Of a stretch of DNA of 6,197 nucleotides, positions 1 through 5,330 are shown in pieces. Made by a program: the position numbers and the translations under genes. The notes beneath the pieces are model-generated. The model was given only the letters and a program-made list of their open reading frames with translations. It did no database searches and had not been told where the DNA came from. The number at the start of each line of letters is the position of its first letter. The stretch's first letter is position 1. The DNA comes from MKRK01 sp001896915 (GTDB lineage Bacteria; Bacillota; Clostridia; Oscillospirales; Acutalibacteraceae), in assembly GCA_937973935.1 (NCBI GenBank), contig CALJJF010000096.1, positions 1 through 6,197 of the forward strand, written 5' to 3'.

Positions 1-2453
1 GTATTCCATTTGACCGATACGACGTTCCAGGTGTCTTGCTCCATGACCACGGCATCCACGCGCTTTTTGAGCGAAAGCTCCGGGATTTCAAACAGGACGG
101 AAACCTTTTGCCCCGGCGTAAAGTCCAGGCTTCCTTTGTTAGACACCTTGATGGTGCTGATAACCGTCTGGTTTTCCTTGTATTGGTCGGGTGTTATCCT
201 CTGCACATCCAGGTCATAGGGACGTTCGATCACCATGATTTCCACTGCCACTTGGTTGTTGCCGGTGTTGCTATCGCTGTAATCCGCAGGCGGCGATAAC
301 TGTGCTGCCAAATGAATGGTTGTGCCTTTTTCTCCCGCCGTGCTTTTGACGACGTAAGCTTTGGCCTCATAGGCTTTGAAATTTGCCATGGATGGCACTG
401 CTGAAACCGCCTTGCCGTCAATGGAAGCGTTCAAGCACACTCCCGACAGTGGTTTGTCTGTGGAATTGGCAAAATACACGGTAAAGCTGTATTCCTCCTG
501 CTCGTAAACCGTAGGCGGGCAGGATAGGTTTGCCCATACATCGCACAGCTTTTCCGAAGGCACATCCGGATTGTCTGGGTTATCGGGATTGTCCGGATTG
601 TCCGGTGGGTTGTCGGGGTTATCAGGATTATCGGGCGGGTTATCAGGCGGATTGTCAGGATTGCCGGAAGGCTTTTCCACCACCATGATTTTTGAAACGG
701 CGCTGTTGTTGGCCGGATTATCGTCCCGGAAGCCCTCCGGCGCTGCAATATTGGCCCATAGAGTATATACCTCGCCTGCATTTCCAGCCGTGCCCGTGAC
801 GGTGAAGGACTTTGTTTCCCCGGGTTTAAAGCTGCAAGTTTTCGGCATCTGCGTTAAAGCGGCGTCGTTGTTTGTTCCGCTCAATAACGCGTTTTTAAGT
901 TCAATATTGGAATTGTTGATAAAACTCACTGTAAAACTATAATTCTCATGCTCGTACACGGTAGGCGGCGCAAGAATGCTAGACGACAAGTCGCAAAGCT
1001 TCGGTGAGTCAGGCGGCTGATCCGGGGGATTATCCGGGATATCCGGCTGGTCGGGATTATCGCCGGGGTCAGGAGTTTGTTCAGGCTCCGGTTCAGGTTC
1101 CTCAATGATTTTGATAATTGCTGTGGCTGTGTTGTTGGCGAGATTGCCGTCGATAAAGCCCTCCGGTACGCCGATGTTCGCCCACAGGTGTATCACATCG
1201 GCTGAAGTGTCAGCCTTACGGTTGATTGTGTAGGTTTTGCTCTCATTGAGTGAAAAATCCTGTATGGCGGGAATCTCTTTGATCAGGTCATCGTCCACCG
1301 TGCCTTTGAGGGGTACATCATAAGCCGGACTACTTCCGCTGTTCATAAAGACTACGGTAAAGGAATAGCTGTCTCCCCGGTACACCGTGGCAGGGGCACG
1401 GATGGCAACCGACAGGTCGTTCCCGTCACAAGCCTTGAACTTGAAATAGAAGTCTGTCGTCGGAATTGTATAATTAATTTTTTGAGTGATGCTGGTCTGG
1501 GTTTTTCTTTCTCCATCGGCGTATTGAACACTTTCCGGCGTGTAATCCCATTCAAGGCTGCAATAGATGAAATTTCGGGACAGCCGGATATCGTCTTTCG
1601 TAAAAGTAACGGATGTGGTTTGATAGGGATAGAGCAGCTCCGGCACTCCCTTGTCCTGGGCCGTGAGTTTTCCATAAACCTCTTGCTTGCTTTCATCACA
1701 CCAGGTAGCGTCTATGTCGAGTTTTACAGGGGCCTGGTAGGTTATTTCCGTGTTCCGCATGGTTTCAAAGGCAATGAGGGCTTTCTCCGTCCAGCCATAG
1801 CTGGTAGTCAATGGTTCAAAATTCATGTTCGTATCATAGGTTCCATAGAGCTTGCCGGAAGAAAAACCGTAAATTTCCACCACCAGACTGCCCTTTAGCG
1901 TGTAAGTACCTCCGTCATATTTATCAATCCATCCAGCGATTCTTTTCTGCTCGTGGTCGGCAACGGTATTGGCGTTCACAAGATCGATACGCTGTGGCTC
2001 TGGAAAAGACTTTAACAGCGTTTCGCCCTCATAGATTTTCCTAACGTTCATGCCTATGGTGCGGTAGCGGGTGTCATAAATGGCTTTGACTTGAAATACC
2101 ACATTGGCCGTGACGGTGAGGACAGCCCCCTGATCCGTTTTGGCGGTGATGATGTAAGGACCGCAAGCCTCCTTGCTTTCGACGGTCAGCATATATTCCG
2201 GCGTTATCTCCCGGCTATGACCGCCATACTCCAATTGAACGCTTGTGAGCGTACCGGTTTTTGCTGTGACGCTCACGGGAATTTGTGCCGGGAATTGTTC
2301 CACGGCCACCACGCCGCTTTCGCTTTGCAGGCTGTCTATCGGAGAGGTGACATTGATTTCAATGTCACTGTTTGATGCGGCAAATGCTTTACCAGTTAAC
2401 AGCAGACAGCACATAAACGCAAGGGAAATGGCAAAAATGAGCCTTTTTTTCAT
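1..2453 (-). CDS. Large secreted surface protein with three CARDB-like repeats, partial at its C-terminus
   Basis: This frame is open from an ATG at 2453 to the left edge, 817 codons with no stop, so the 3' end is missing. The first 25 residues form a Sec signal peptide: basic MKKR, a hydrophobic core, then KAFA followed by A, a signal peptidase I site. No lipobox is seen. Residues 26-115 look like an Ig-type beta domain; 116-337 I do not recognise. Three related repeats follow (about 338-450, 485-591, 635-742), each with a PxTVY...YSFTV-F-N core and an NN near the end, as in CARDB adhesion-type domains. They are joined by Pro/Asp/Glu linkers, and a different beta repeat begins at 743. GGAGGT lies 5 bases before the ATG, and the ATG overlaps the upstream gene's TGA (ATGA), so the two are probably coupled. 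By position it resembles the large TadG-type or adhesin gene at the end of some Tad operons. An adhesive or tip role is inference; no catalytic motif is seen. Confidence 0.88.
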   Translation of the reverse strand, partial: MKKRLIFAISLAFMCCLLLTGKAFAASNSDIEINVTSPIDSLQSESGVVAVEQFPAQIPVSVTAKTGTLTSVQLEYGGHSREITPEYMLTVESKEACGPYIITAKTDQGAVLTVTANVVFQVKAIYDTRYRTIGMNVRKIYEGETLLKSFPEPQRIDLVNANTVADHEQKRIAGWIDKYDGGTYTLKGSLVVEIYGFSSGKLYGTYDTNMNFEPLTTSYGWTEKALIAFETMRNTEITYQAPVKLDIDATWCDESKQEVYGKLTAQDKGVPELLYPYQTTSVTFTKDDIRLSRNFIYCSLEWDYTPESVQYADGERKTQTSITQKINYTIPTTDFYFKFKACDGNDLSVAIRAPATVYRGDSYSFTVVFMNSGSSPAYDVPLKGTVDDDLIKEIPAIQDFSLNESKTYTINRKADTSADVIHLWANIGVPEGFIDGNLANNTATAIIKIIEEPEPEPEQTPDPGDNPDQPDIPDNPPDQPPDSPKLCDLSSSILAPPTVYEHENYSFTVSFINNSNIELKNALLSGTNNDAALTQMPKTCSFKPGETKSFTVTGTAGNAGEVYTLWANIAAPEGFRDDNPANNSAVSKIMVVEKPSGNPDNPPDNPPDNPDNPDNPPDNPDNPDNPDNPDVPSEKLCDVWANLSCPPTVYEQEEYSFTVYFANSTDKPLSGVCLNASIDGKAVSAVPSMANFKAYEAKAYVVKSTAGEKGTTIHLAAQLSPPADYSDSNTGNNQVAVEIMVIERPYDLDVQRITPDQYKENQTVISTIKVSNKGSLDFTPGQKVSVLFEIPELSLKKRVDAVVMEQDTWNVVSVKWN
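228..551 (-). repeat. CARDB-like protein repeat 3 of the surface protein
   Basis: Codons 635-742, starting KLCD, with CPPTVYEQEEYSFTVYF and TGNNQVAVEIMVI. It is the most diverged of the three at its C-terminal end (PPADYSD replaces PEGF.D). A fourth, clearly different beta repeat (YDLDVQRITPDQY...) follows from codon 743 and is cut by the window edge. Confidence 0.6.
552..671 (-). repeat. PDN repeat linker (low-complexity tract) between repeats 2 and 3
   Basis: Codons 594-634 contain nine PDN units, some separated by an extra Pro, ending in PDV. In DNA it is a run of related 9-base units (GACAATCCG and variants with synonymous changes). All units keep frame, so gain or loss of one would only change linker length. 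On the plus strand the same tract produces a spurious LSGLSGG open frame. Confidence 0.85.
678..1001 (-). repeat. CARDB-like protein repeat 2 of the surface protein
   Basis: Codons 485-591, starting KLCD, with APPTVYEHENYSFTVSF, LWANIAAPEGF and PANNSA. It is closest to repeat 1 in the WANI.xPEGF part and to repeat 3 in the KLCD and PPTVYE parts. It carries a second Cys in KTCSFKPG. Confidence 0.65.
1002..1103 (-). repeat. Acidic Pro-rich linker between repeats 1 and 2
   Basis: Codons 451-484 encode a 34-residue spacer made of EPEPEPE followed by PDNP, PDQP and PDIP-like units. Its composition (Pro, Asp, Glu, Asn, Gln) suggests an extended, rigid linker between folded modules. It is less regular than the second linker. 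Confidence 0.75.
1104..1442 (-). repeat. CARDB-like protein repeat 1 of the surface protein
   Basis: Codons 338-450. It starts with FKACD, has APATVYRGDSYSFTVVF and ends with LANNTA...IIKI. The layout matches the two later repeats, and the WANI.VPEGF stretch is shared with repeat 2. CARDB domains are beta-sandwich modules found in bacterial surface proteins; the family call rests on motif layout only. Confidence 0.65.
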
Positions 2454-2935
2454 GGAGAACCTCCTTCCTCGATTCTGTTATTGACACTGGAGATGGTAAA
2501 GGGAAGCCGAACCTCGCCGGTCAGGAAGCCGAAAATGCTGCGGGTTTTCAGTGTTCCTTTCAGCGTCAGCCGGGGCGGCTCATCGGTGGCGTCCAGGCTT
2601 TCAATTTCAAGCTCATATACCCATTGTCCGTCAGCATATTTGTCCAGTTCTGAGTTCAGCCCCATACTTTCATGTAAATATTCGTACAGTGTTTCCTCGG
2701 CAAGGGCGCTGTCCATCCGCGAATAGCCGTCCCTGCGGTATTCGTCCAGCATGGCGTATTCCACAGAGTCGTTTACCCCGCGCTGGAGCACGTATTCCAC
2801 CTGCTGGTAAAGGCTTTCCATGCGGAAATACTCGATCAGGATGGCGGCAAGGGTGAGGATGAAAAAGACGAGGATGAGGATAAACACAAAAGCGTCGCCC
2901 TTTCGGTTGTTCATAATGCGTTTGAAATTGCCCAC
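2450..2935 (-). CDS. TadE/TadF-like pseudopilin protein
   Basis: 161 residues. The short basic leader MGNFKRIMNNRKG is followed by DAFVF and a strongly hydrophobic segment (about residues 16-34), then a helical stretch (EYFRMESLYQQVEYVLQRG) and a mostly polar C-terminal domain with beta-type alternation. This layout is that of TadE/TadF-like proteins: a leader cut after Gly13, one N-terminal membrane helix and an exported domain. The residue after the cut is Asp, and mature position 5 is Phe rather than Glu. The start is GTG at 2935, because GGAGG ends 8 bases upstream; the in-frame ATG at 2914 is too far from it. It lies 25 bases after the TadE-like gene and overlaps the surface-protein gene by four bases. 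Its role in initiating or decorating the pilus is inferred from family and context. Confidence 0.75.
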   Translation of the reverse strand: MGNFKRIMNNRKGDAFVFILILVFFILTLAAILIEYFRMESLYQQVEYVLQRGVNDSVEYAMLDEYRRDGYSRMDSALAEETLYEYLHESMGLNSELDKYADGQWVYELEIESLDATDEPPRLTLKGTLKTRSIFGFLTGEVRLPFTISSVNNRIEEGGSP

Positions 2936-2960
2936 AGGTTTTCCCTCCTTTCCGGCATTT

Positions 2961-3446
2961 TCATTCCGTCAGCTTCCAGTATTTTTCCGACATGCCGGTA
3001 ATGCTCACCTTCATGGGGATATTGATCTGAACAGGCGGCGTGAAGGATGGTTTGAAAAGGGTAAAGGCATAGCTGTCTGTCATCGTCACCGTAAAGGTAT
3101 CCCGCAGTTGGATTTTTTGGCTTCCGTCACAGTATTGGACATCCTCGACGGTCATTTCCGGCGACAGACCGGTTTGCTCCTTCAGCCGGTAAAAAACGTC
3201 GTATGCGTTGTCCGATACCTGTCCCTCCAGCTCAACCACCCGGACAACACGGCGGCACATATGGTTCAAATTCAAATAGGCGGTGAAGATGCTCAAAAAG
3301 GACATCACTGTGGCCATGAGCGTAATCACCACCAGCGTCTTGATAATCAGTTCGTAATAGGCGCTGCCCTTTCTATCCGAAAGCAGCTTTCTGAAAGGCA
3401 AAGGGGGAGAATTTCTCCCCCATATGCCCCGGTGCTTCCTGTTCAT
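2961..3446 (-). CDS. TadE-like pseudopilin (DUF4320-type candidate)
   Basis: 161 residues. A 27-residue basic leader ends in SDRKG, followed by SAYYEL and a hydrophobic helix (about 33-57). Cutting after Gly27 puts Glu32 at mature position 5, the classic prepilin arrangement, and this is the only protein here that has it. A helix with MCRRVVRVVELEG and a C-terminal beta-rich domain follow; two cysteines (LNHMC, QYCDG) could pair. The overall form fits TadE-like pseudopilins, and I suspect the Firmicute family DUF4320, which I cannot verify. ATG at 3446 is preceded by GGAGGT at 8 bases, and no alternative ATG lies before the processing site. Oddly, codons 9-17 include a perfect inverted repeat matching the spacer hairpins between the pilin genes upstream. 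Confidence 0.78.
   Translation of the reverse strand: MNRKHRGIWGRNSPPLPFRKLLSDRKGSAYYELIIKTLVVITLMATVMSFLSIFTAYLNLNHMCRRVVRVVELEGQVSDNAYDVFYRLKEQTGLSPEMTVEDVQYCDGSQKIQLRDTFTVTMTDSYAFTLFKPSFTPPVQINIPMKVSITGMSEKYWKLTE
3403..3421 (-). repeat. Perfect hairpin inside the 5' end of the TadE-like gene
   Basis: GGGGGAGA and TCTCCCCC form an 8-base stem around a 3-base loop, 26 bases into the coding region. The first nine bases of the transcript-strand sequence (GGGGGAGAA) match the hairpin at 4055-4071. Flanking bases also resemble the inter-pilin spacers: CACCG upstream and CCCCCTTTGCCTTTCAGAAA downstream. It may affect translation or mRNA stability; that is inference. Confidence 0.7.
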
Positions 3447-3478
3447 CTGCTTGCACCTCCCCTGTGAGTAAATATGCC

Positions 3479-3492
3479 CGGCAAGGCTGCCG
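3479..3492 (-). repeat. Small hairpin just after the third pilin gene
   Basis: CGGCA and TGCCG form a 5-base stem with a 4-base loop directly after the TGA stop of the third pilin. No T run follows, so it is not a standard terminator. It might protect the 3' end of a processed pilin message. Confidence 0.4.
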
Positions 3493-3702
3493 TCAGTTTA
3501 GTAAGCCGGTGATCTTGGTGACGATGCTGTTCCAGATGGTTGTGATGGAGCCTTGATACAACGTCATGAACACCGCGCCCACAACAACAACGATGAGTAC
3601 CACGATAAGCCAGCCGGTCATCTGGTCGCCGGATTTGTTTGTAAGGAGCTTTCTTGCTTTCAGTCCTGCCATGTGAATTCTGCTTTTTAAAGTTGCCATC
3701 AT
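3493..3702 (-). CDS. Small Flp-like pilin precursor, copy 3
   Basis: 69 residues when started at the first ATG of the ATGATG at 3702. The GGAGGT at 3715-3710 is the ribosome binding site, 7 bases upstream; a longer frame from 3717 would use this site as codons. A basic 25-residue leader ends in TNKSG. The mature part, DQMTGWLIVVL onward, is 44 residues: a Val/Ile-rich membrane helix, then MTLYQGSITTIWNSIVTKITGLLN. This fits an Flp-type pilin: class III leader, cut after Gly, tiny helical body. Mature position 5 is Gly and position 6 Trp, where Flp pilins normally have Glu-Tyr. The body differs from copy 2 at two positions and from copy 1 at three. It would be a fibre subunit held in the membrane before assembly. 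Fibre role is inferred from family features and the Tad-like neighbours. Confidence 0.8.
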   Translation of the reverse strand: MMATLKSRIHMAGLKARKLLTNKSGDQMTGWLIVVLIVVVVGAVFMTLYQGSITTIWNSIVTKITGLLN

Positions 3703-3709
3703 ATTAAAT

Positions 3710-3715
3710 ACCTCC
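3710..3715 (-). promoter_or_regulatory. Ribosome binding site deciding the start of pilin copy 3
   Basis: GGAGGT sits 7 bases before the ATG at 3702. It overlaps an upstream in-frame ATG (ATGGAGG), which is therefore unlikely to be the start. Confidence 0.75.
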
Positions 3716-3748
3716 ATATCGTTTTTTTATCTTGGTTTCATAGGAAAA

Positions 3749-3765
3749 GGGGAGCGATGCTCCCC
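3749..3765 (-). repeat. Spacer hairpin between pilin copies 2 and 3
   Basis: GGGGAGC and GCTCCCC form a 7-base stem with a 3-base loop in the 96-base spacer; TTTTCC follows on the transcript strand. The T run is short, so at most it is a leaky terminator. The surrounding spacer is related to the one between copies 1 and 2 (shared AAAGGCA, GACAC, GGGGGAG, TGAAACC and ATGGAGG blocks in the same order). Confidence 0.6.
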
Positions 3766-3798
3766 CTGGTGTCTTTGCCTTTCGGTTTTAGGTGCTGT

Positions 3799-4008
3799 TT
3801 AGCTCAAAAGACCGGTAATTTTAGTGACGATATTGTTCCAGATAGTGGTGATGGAGCCTTGATACAACGTCATGAACACTGCGCCTACCACCACGACAAT
3901 CAGAACAACGATGAGCCAGCCGGTCATCTGGTCGCCGGACTTGCTTACAAGAATCTTTCTTGTTTTCATTTCCATCCTCTGCATTTTGTTTTTTAAAGCA
4001 GTCATCAT
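3799..4008 (-). CDS. Small Flp-like pilin precursor, copy 2
   Basis: 69 residues from the first ATG of the ATGATG at 4008, 7 bases after GGAGGT at 4021-4016. The basic 25-residue leader ends in VSKSG and differs a lot from that of copy 3 outside its MM start and its end. The mature 44 residues start DQMTGWLIVVL and differ from copy 3 only by Asn for Ser at 34 and Ser for Asn at 44. One hydrophobic helix is followed by a short amphipathic tail. As in the other copies, Glu is missing from mature position 5. The gene is flanked by 97- and 96-base spacers, each with a hairpin, which points to origin by tandem duplication of gene plus spacer. Predicted fibre subunit of a Tad-type pilus; the peptidase that would cut it is not in the window. 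Confidence 0.8.
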   Translation of the reverse strand: MMTALKNKMQRMEMKTRKILVSKSGDQMTGWLIVVLIVVVVGAVFMTLYQGSITTIWNNIVTKITGLLS

Positions 4009-4015
4009 AATAAAT

Positions 4016-4021
4016 ACCTCC
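4016..4021 (-). promoter_or_regulatory. Ribosome binding site deciding the start of pilin copy 2
   Basis: GGAGGT lies 7 bases before the ATG at 4008 and overlaps an upstream in-frame ATG at 4023. The same ATGGAGGTATTTAxTATGATG arrangement precedes copy 3, which supports the shorter start in both. Confidence 0.75.
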
Positions 4022-4054
4022 ATGTAATTTTTTAGATTTGGGTTTCAAAGGAAT

Positions 4055-4071
4055 GGGGGAATTTCTCCCCC
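4055..4071 (-). repeat. Spacer hairpin between pilin copies 1 and 2
   Basis: GGGGGA and TCCCCC form a 6-base stem with a 5-base loop in the 97-base spacer. ATTCC follows on the transcript strand, with no T run, so this is not a classic terminator. A role in protecting or processing the pilin mRNA is possible. Confidence 0.6.
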
Positions 4072-4105
4072 GTTTGTGTCGGTGCCTTTTGGGATGAACA
4101 CACTG

Positions 4106-4303
4106 TTAGTTCAAAAGGCTGGTGATTTTGGTGACGATGCTGTTCCAAATGTCGGTGATGGAACCCTGGTACAGTGTCATGAACACAGCGCCCACCACTA
4201 CGACAACCAGCACGACAATGAGCCAGCCGGTCATCTGGTCGCCGGACTTGCTTTTTAGAAGTCCCCTGGCGCTTGAAAGAGTGTTGGCGATTCTTTTCTT
4301 CAT
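4106..4303 (-). CDS. Small Flp-like pilin precursor, copy 1
   Basis: 65 residues from ATG at 4303, with GGAGG ending 9 bases upstream (AAAGGAGGG). The leader MKKRIANTLSS...LKSKSG is 21 residues, shorter than in the other copies. The mature 44 residues start DQMTGWLIVVL and differ from copy 3 at 12 (Val), 30 (Asp) and 41 (Ser). Mature position 5 is Gly where Flp pilins normally have Glu. An in-frame ATG at 4357 also has its own GGAGGT at 7 bases and would add 18 residues, so the start is not certain; I prefer 4303 because its leader resembles the others in length and charge. It is the first pilin after the TadC-like gene, separated by 109 bases that include a possible terminator. Predicted fibre subunit. 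Confidence 0.78.
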   Translation of the reverse strand: MKKRIANTLSSARGLLKSKSGDQMTGWLIVVLVVVVVGAVFMTLYQGSITDIWNSIVTKITSLLN

Positions 4304-4312
4304 GGAATTTTC

Positions 4313-4317
4313 CCTCC
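4313..4317 (-). promoter_or_regulatory. Ribosome binding site supporting the 4303 start of pilin copy 1
   Basis: GGAGG within AAAGGAGGGAAAATTCCATG. A second site, GGAGGT at 4370-4365, precedes the alternative in-frame ATG at 4357, so both starts could be used. Confidence 0.6.
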
Positions 4318-4412
4318 TTTCTCCGGTGATTTGGATTGCGGTTGTTTTGTTTTTCATGGATCATACCTCCAATGAAAAATGTATTTTGAAAAAGGGTTGC
4401 CCCGTTTTCACA

Positions 4413-5318
4413 TTAAAAAAGGCCCCCCATGGACCTGATTAGGTGGGAGCCGATAACGTAGAGCAGGGTGGCCAGAGTTACGGCCACCAGTGGGATGGAC
4501 GCTATTTTGATTTTGCCGGGCAGCTTGTTCAGCTTTTTCTTCAAGGCTTCCTTGGCTTTGACATCCATATCCCTGGCCAGGTAGGCCAGCGCCTCGCCCT
4601 GGTGCTCGCCCCGGTACAGCCCGATAAGGGCATTGACCAGAAAGGACACATCCGTAAGGCCGATGCGTTCATTGAAATTCCGCAGGGCGGTTTCAATATT
4701 CTTGGCCTTCATCTCCATGACCAAAACTGAAACATCGTAGCGGAACACGTCGCTTGCAACCATTAGGTAATCCTCGAACACCTGAATCAAATCTACCTGC
4801 ACAACCGTTTTTTGGCTGCCTTCCCGGATATCGTCCAGTTTATACAGGATGGAACGGACAAAGCTCGGAAGCTCCGTTTCGATGAGTGCCTTTTTCGTTT
4901 TTAATTTATCTTTATAGTCCGTCGTAAAATGGAAATAAACCACGATGGAAAAAATGAGAATGACGGGCGCAATGCTTTTTGCCCCGATTGCCAAAAGCGG
5001 AATTAGAAGCAGCAGAGTGAAGGAAGCGCAGACGAGCGCTCTGGCTTGATATTCCCTAGGTGTGAGGTCAATTCCTCCGCGTCTTAGTGTGGACGCCAGC
5101 TTCGCTTCCTTGACCGGGTCAAGTCTGATCCAGCGGGATACCGGCTTGACAAGGGGCATGACAAAACGGTTTAAAAGCCTTTGGCCTGTTTTCTCCTTTT
5201 CTGTTTGCAGATTTTTGATATTTTTCTTCATGCTCAGCTTCGGAATTTTAAGCAGTTGCCTGCAAATTAAAAATCCTGCCGCAGTCAGCAGGACAAAGAC
5301 GATGATCTGATAAAACAA
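4413..5318 (-). CDS. TadC-like type II secretion F-domain membrane protein
   Basis: 301 residues. An N-terminal membrane helix (about 4-19) is followed by a basic cytoplasmic stretch, RRGGIDLTPREYQARAL (79-95), a pair of helices (about 94-112 and 116-130), a cytoplasmic F-type domain (about 140-265; IETELPSFVRSILYKL and later GLTDVSFLVNALIGLYRGE) and a final helix (about 272-292). This is the layout of TadB/TadC platform proteins, which sit in the inner membrane and link the secretion ATPase to pilin assembly. The start is TTG at 5318: GGAGGT lies 6 bases upstream and its first G is shared with the upstream gene's TAG, so the two genes are coupled, 11 bases apart. It is second of a pair of F-domain genes, hence TadC-like rather than TadB-like by order; orthology is not proven. 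Confidence 0.82.
   Translation of the reverse strand: MFYQIIVFVLLTAAGFLICRQLLKIPKLSMKKNIKNLQTEKEKTGQRLLNRFVMPLVKPVSRWIRLDPVKEAKLASTLRRGGIDLTPREYQARALVCASFTLLLLIPLLAIGAKSIAPVILIFSIVVYFHFTTDYKDKLKTKKALIETELPSFVRSILYKLDDIREGSQKTVVQVDLIQVFEDYLMVASDVFRYDVSVLVMEMKAKNIETALRNFNERIGLTDVSFLVNALIGLYRGEHQGEALAYLARDMDVKAKEALKKKLNKLPGKIKIASIPLVAVTLATLLYVIGSHLIRSMGGLF
4415..4436 (-). terminator. Possible weak intrinsic terminator overlapping the TadC-like stop codon
   Basis: On the transcript strand AGGTCC, a 5-base loop, then GGGCCT form a 6-base stem (one G-T pair), followed directly by TTTTTAA. The T run merges with the TAA stop of the TadC-like gene. It could make transcription partly stop before the pilins. 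No convincing promoter is seen in the 4304-4412 gap, so full termination would leave the pilins without a visible start of transcription. Confidence 0.4.
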
Positions 5319-5324
5319 CTTGGA

Positions 5325-5330
5325 ACCTCC
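5325..5330 (-). promoter_or_regulatory. Ribosome binding site deciding the TTG start of the TadC-like gene
   Basis: GGAGGT, 6 bases before TTG at 5318; its first base is the last base of the upstream TAG stop. The first in-frame ATG (codon 30) lies after the membrane helix, so TTG is the better start. Confidence 0.75.

Noticed and set aside
552..671. Repeat tract considered as a CRISPR array or intergenic satellite
   Set aside because: Units are 9-12 bases, without spacers, fully in frame, and code for a Pro-rich linker.
571..942. Plus-strand 123-residue frame starting with LSGLSGG repeats
   Set aside because: It is the antisense reading of the PDN linker and CARDB repeat 2 in the large minus-strand gene. 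It has no ribosome binding site and the low-complexity start is explained by the linker.
230..1699. Minus-strand frames at 230-421, 431-781 and 1352-1699
   Set aside because: They are out-of-frame readings within the long surface-protein gene, with unnatural composition (many Arg, Thr, Pro, Ile) and no ribosome binding site.
2820..3467. Plus-strand 215-residue frame, the longest on that strand
   Set aside because: It lies opposite both TadE-like genes and their junction, is rich in Arg, His and Pro without domain features, and has no supporting ribosome binding site. The minus-strand genes have clear starts, leaders and membrane helices.
3749..4071. Inter-pilin hairpins considered as standard rho-independent terminators
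   Set aside because: The 4055-4071 stem has no T run after it, and the 3749-3765 stem is followed by only four T; terminating there would cut off the downstream genes, for which no promoter is seen.
4032..4364. Minus-strand 110-residue frame overlapping pilin copy 1, and a similar one at 3821-4048
   Set aside because: Both are shifted frames of the pilin genes; their His/Arg-rich tails come from reading the Val/Ile helix codons out of phase.
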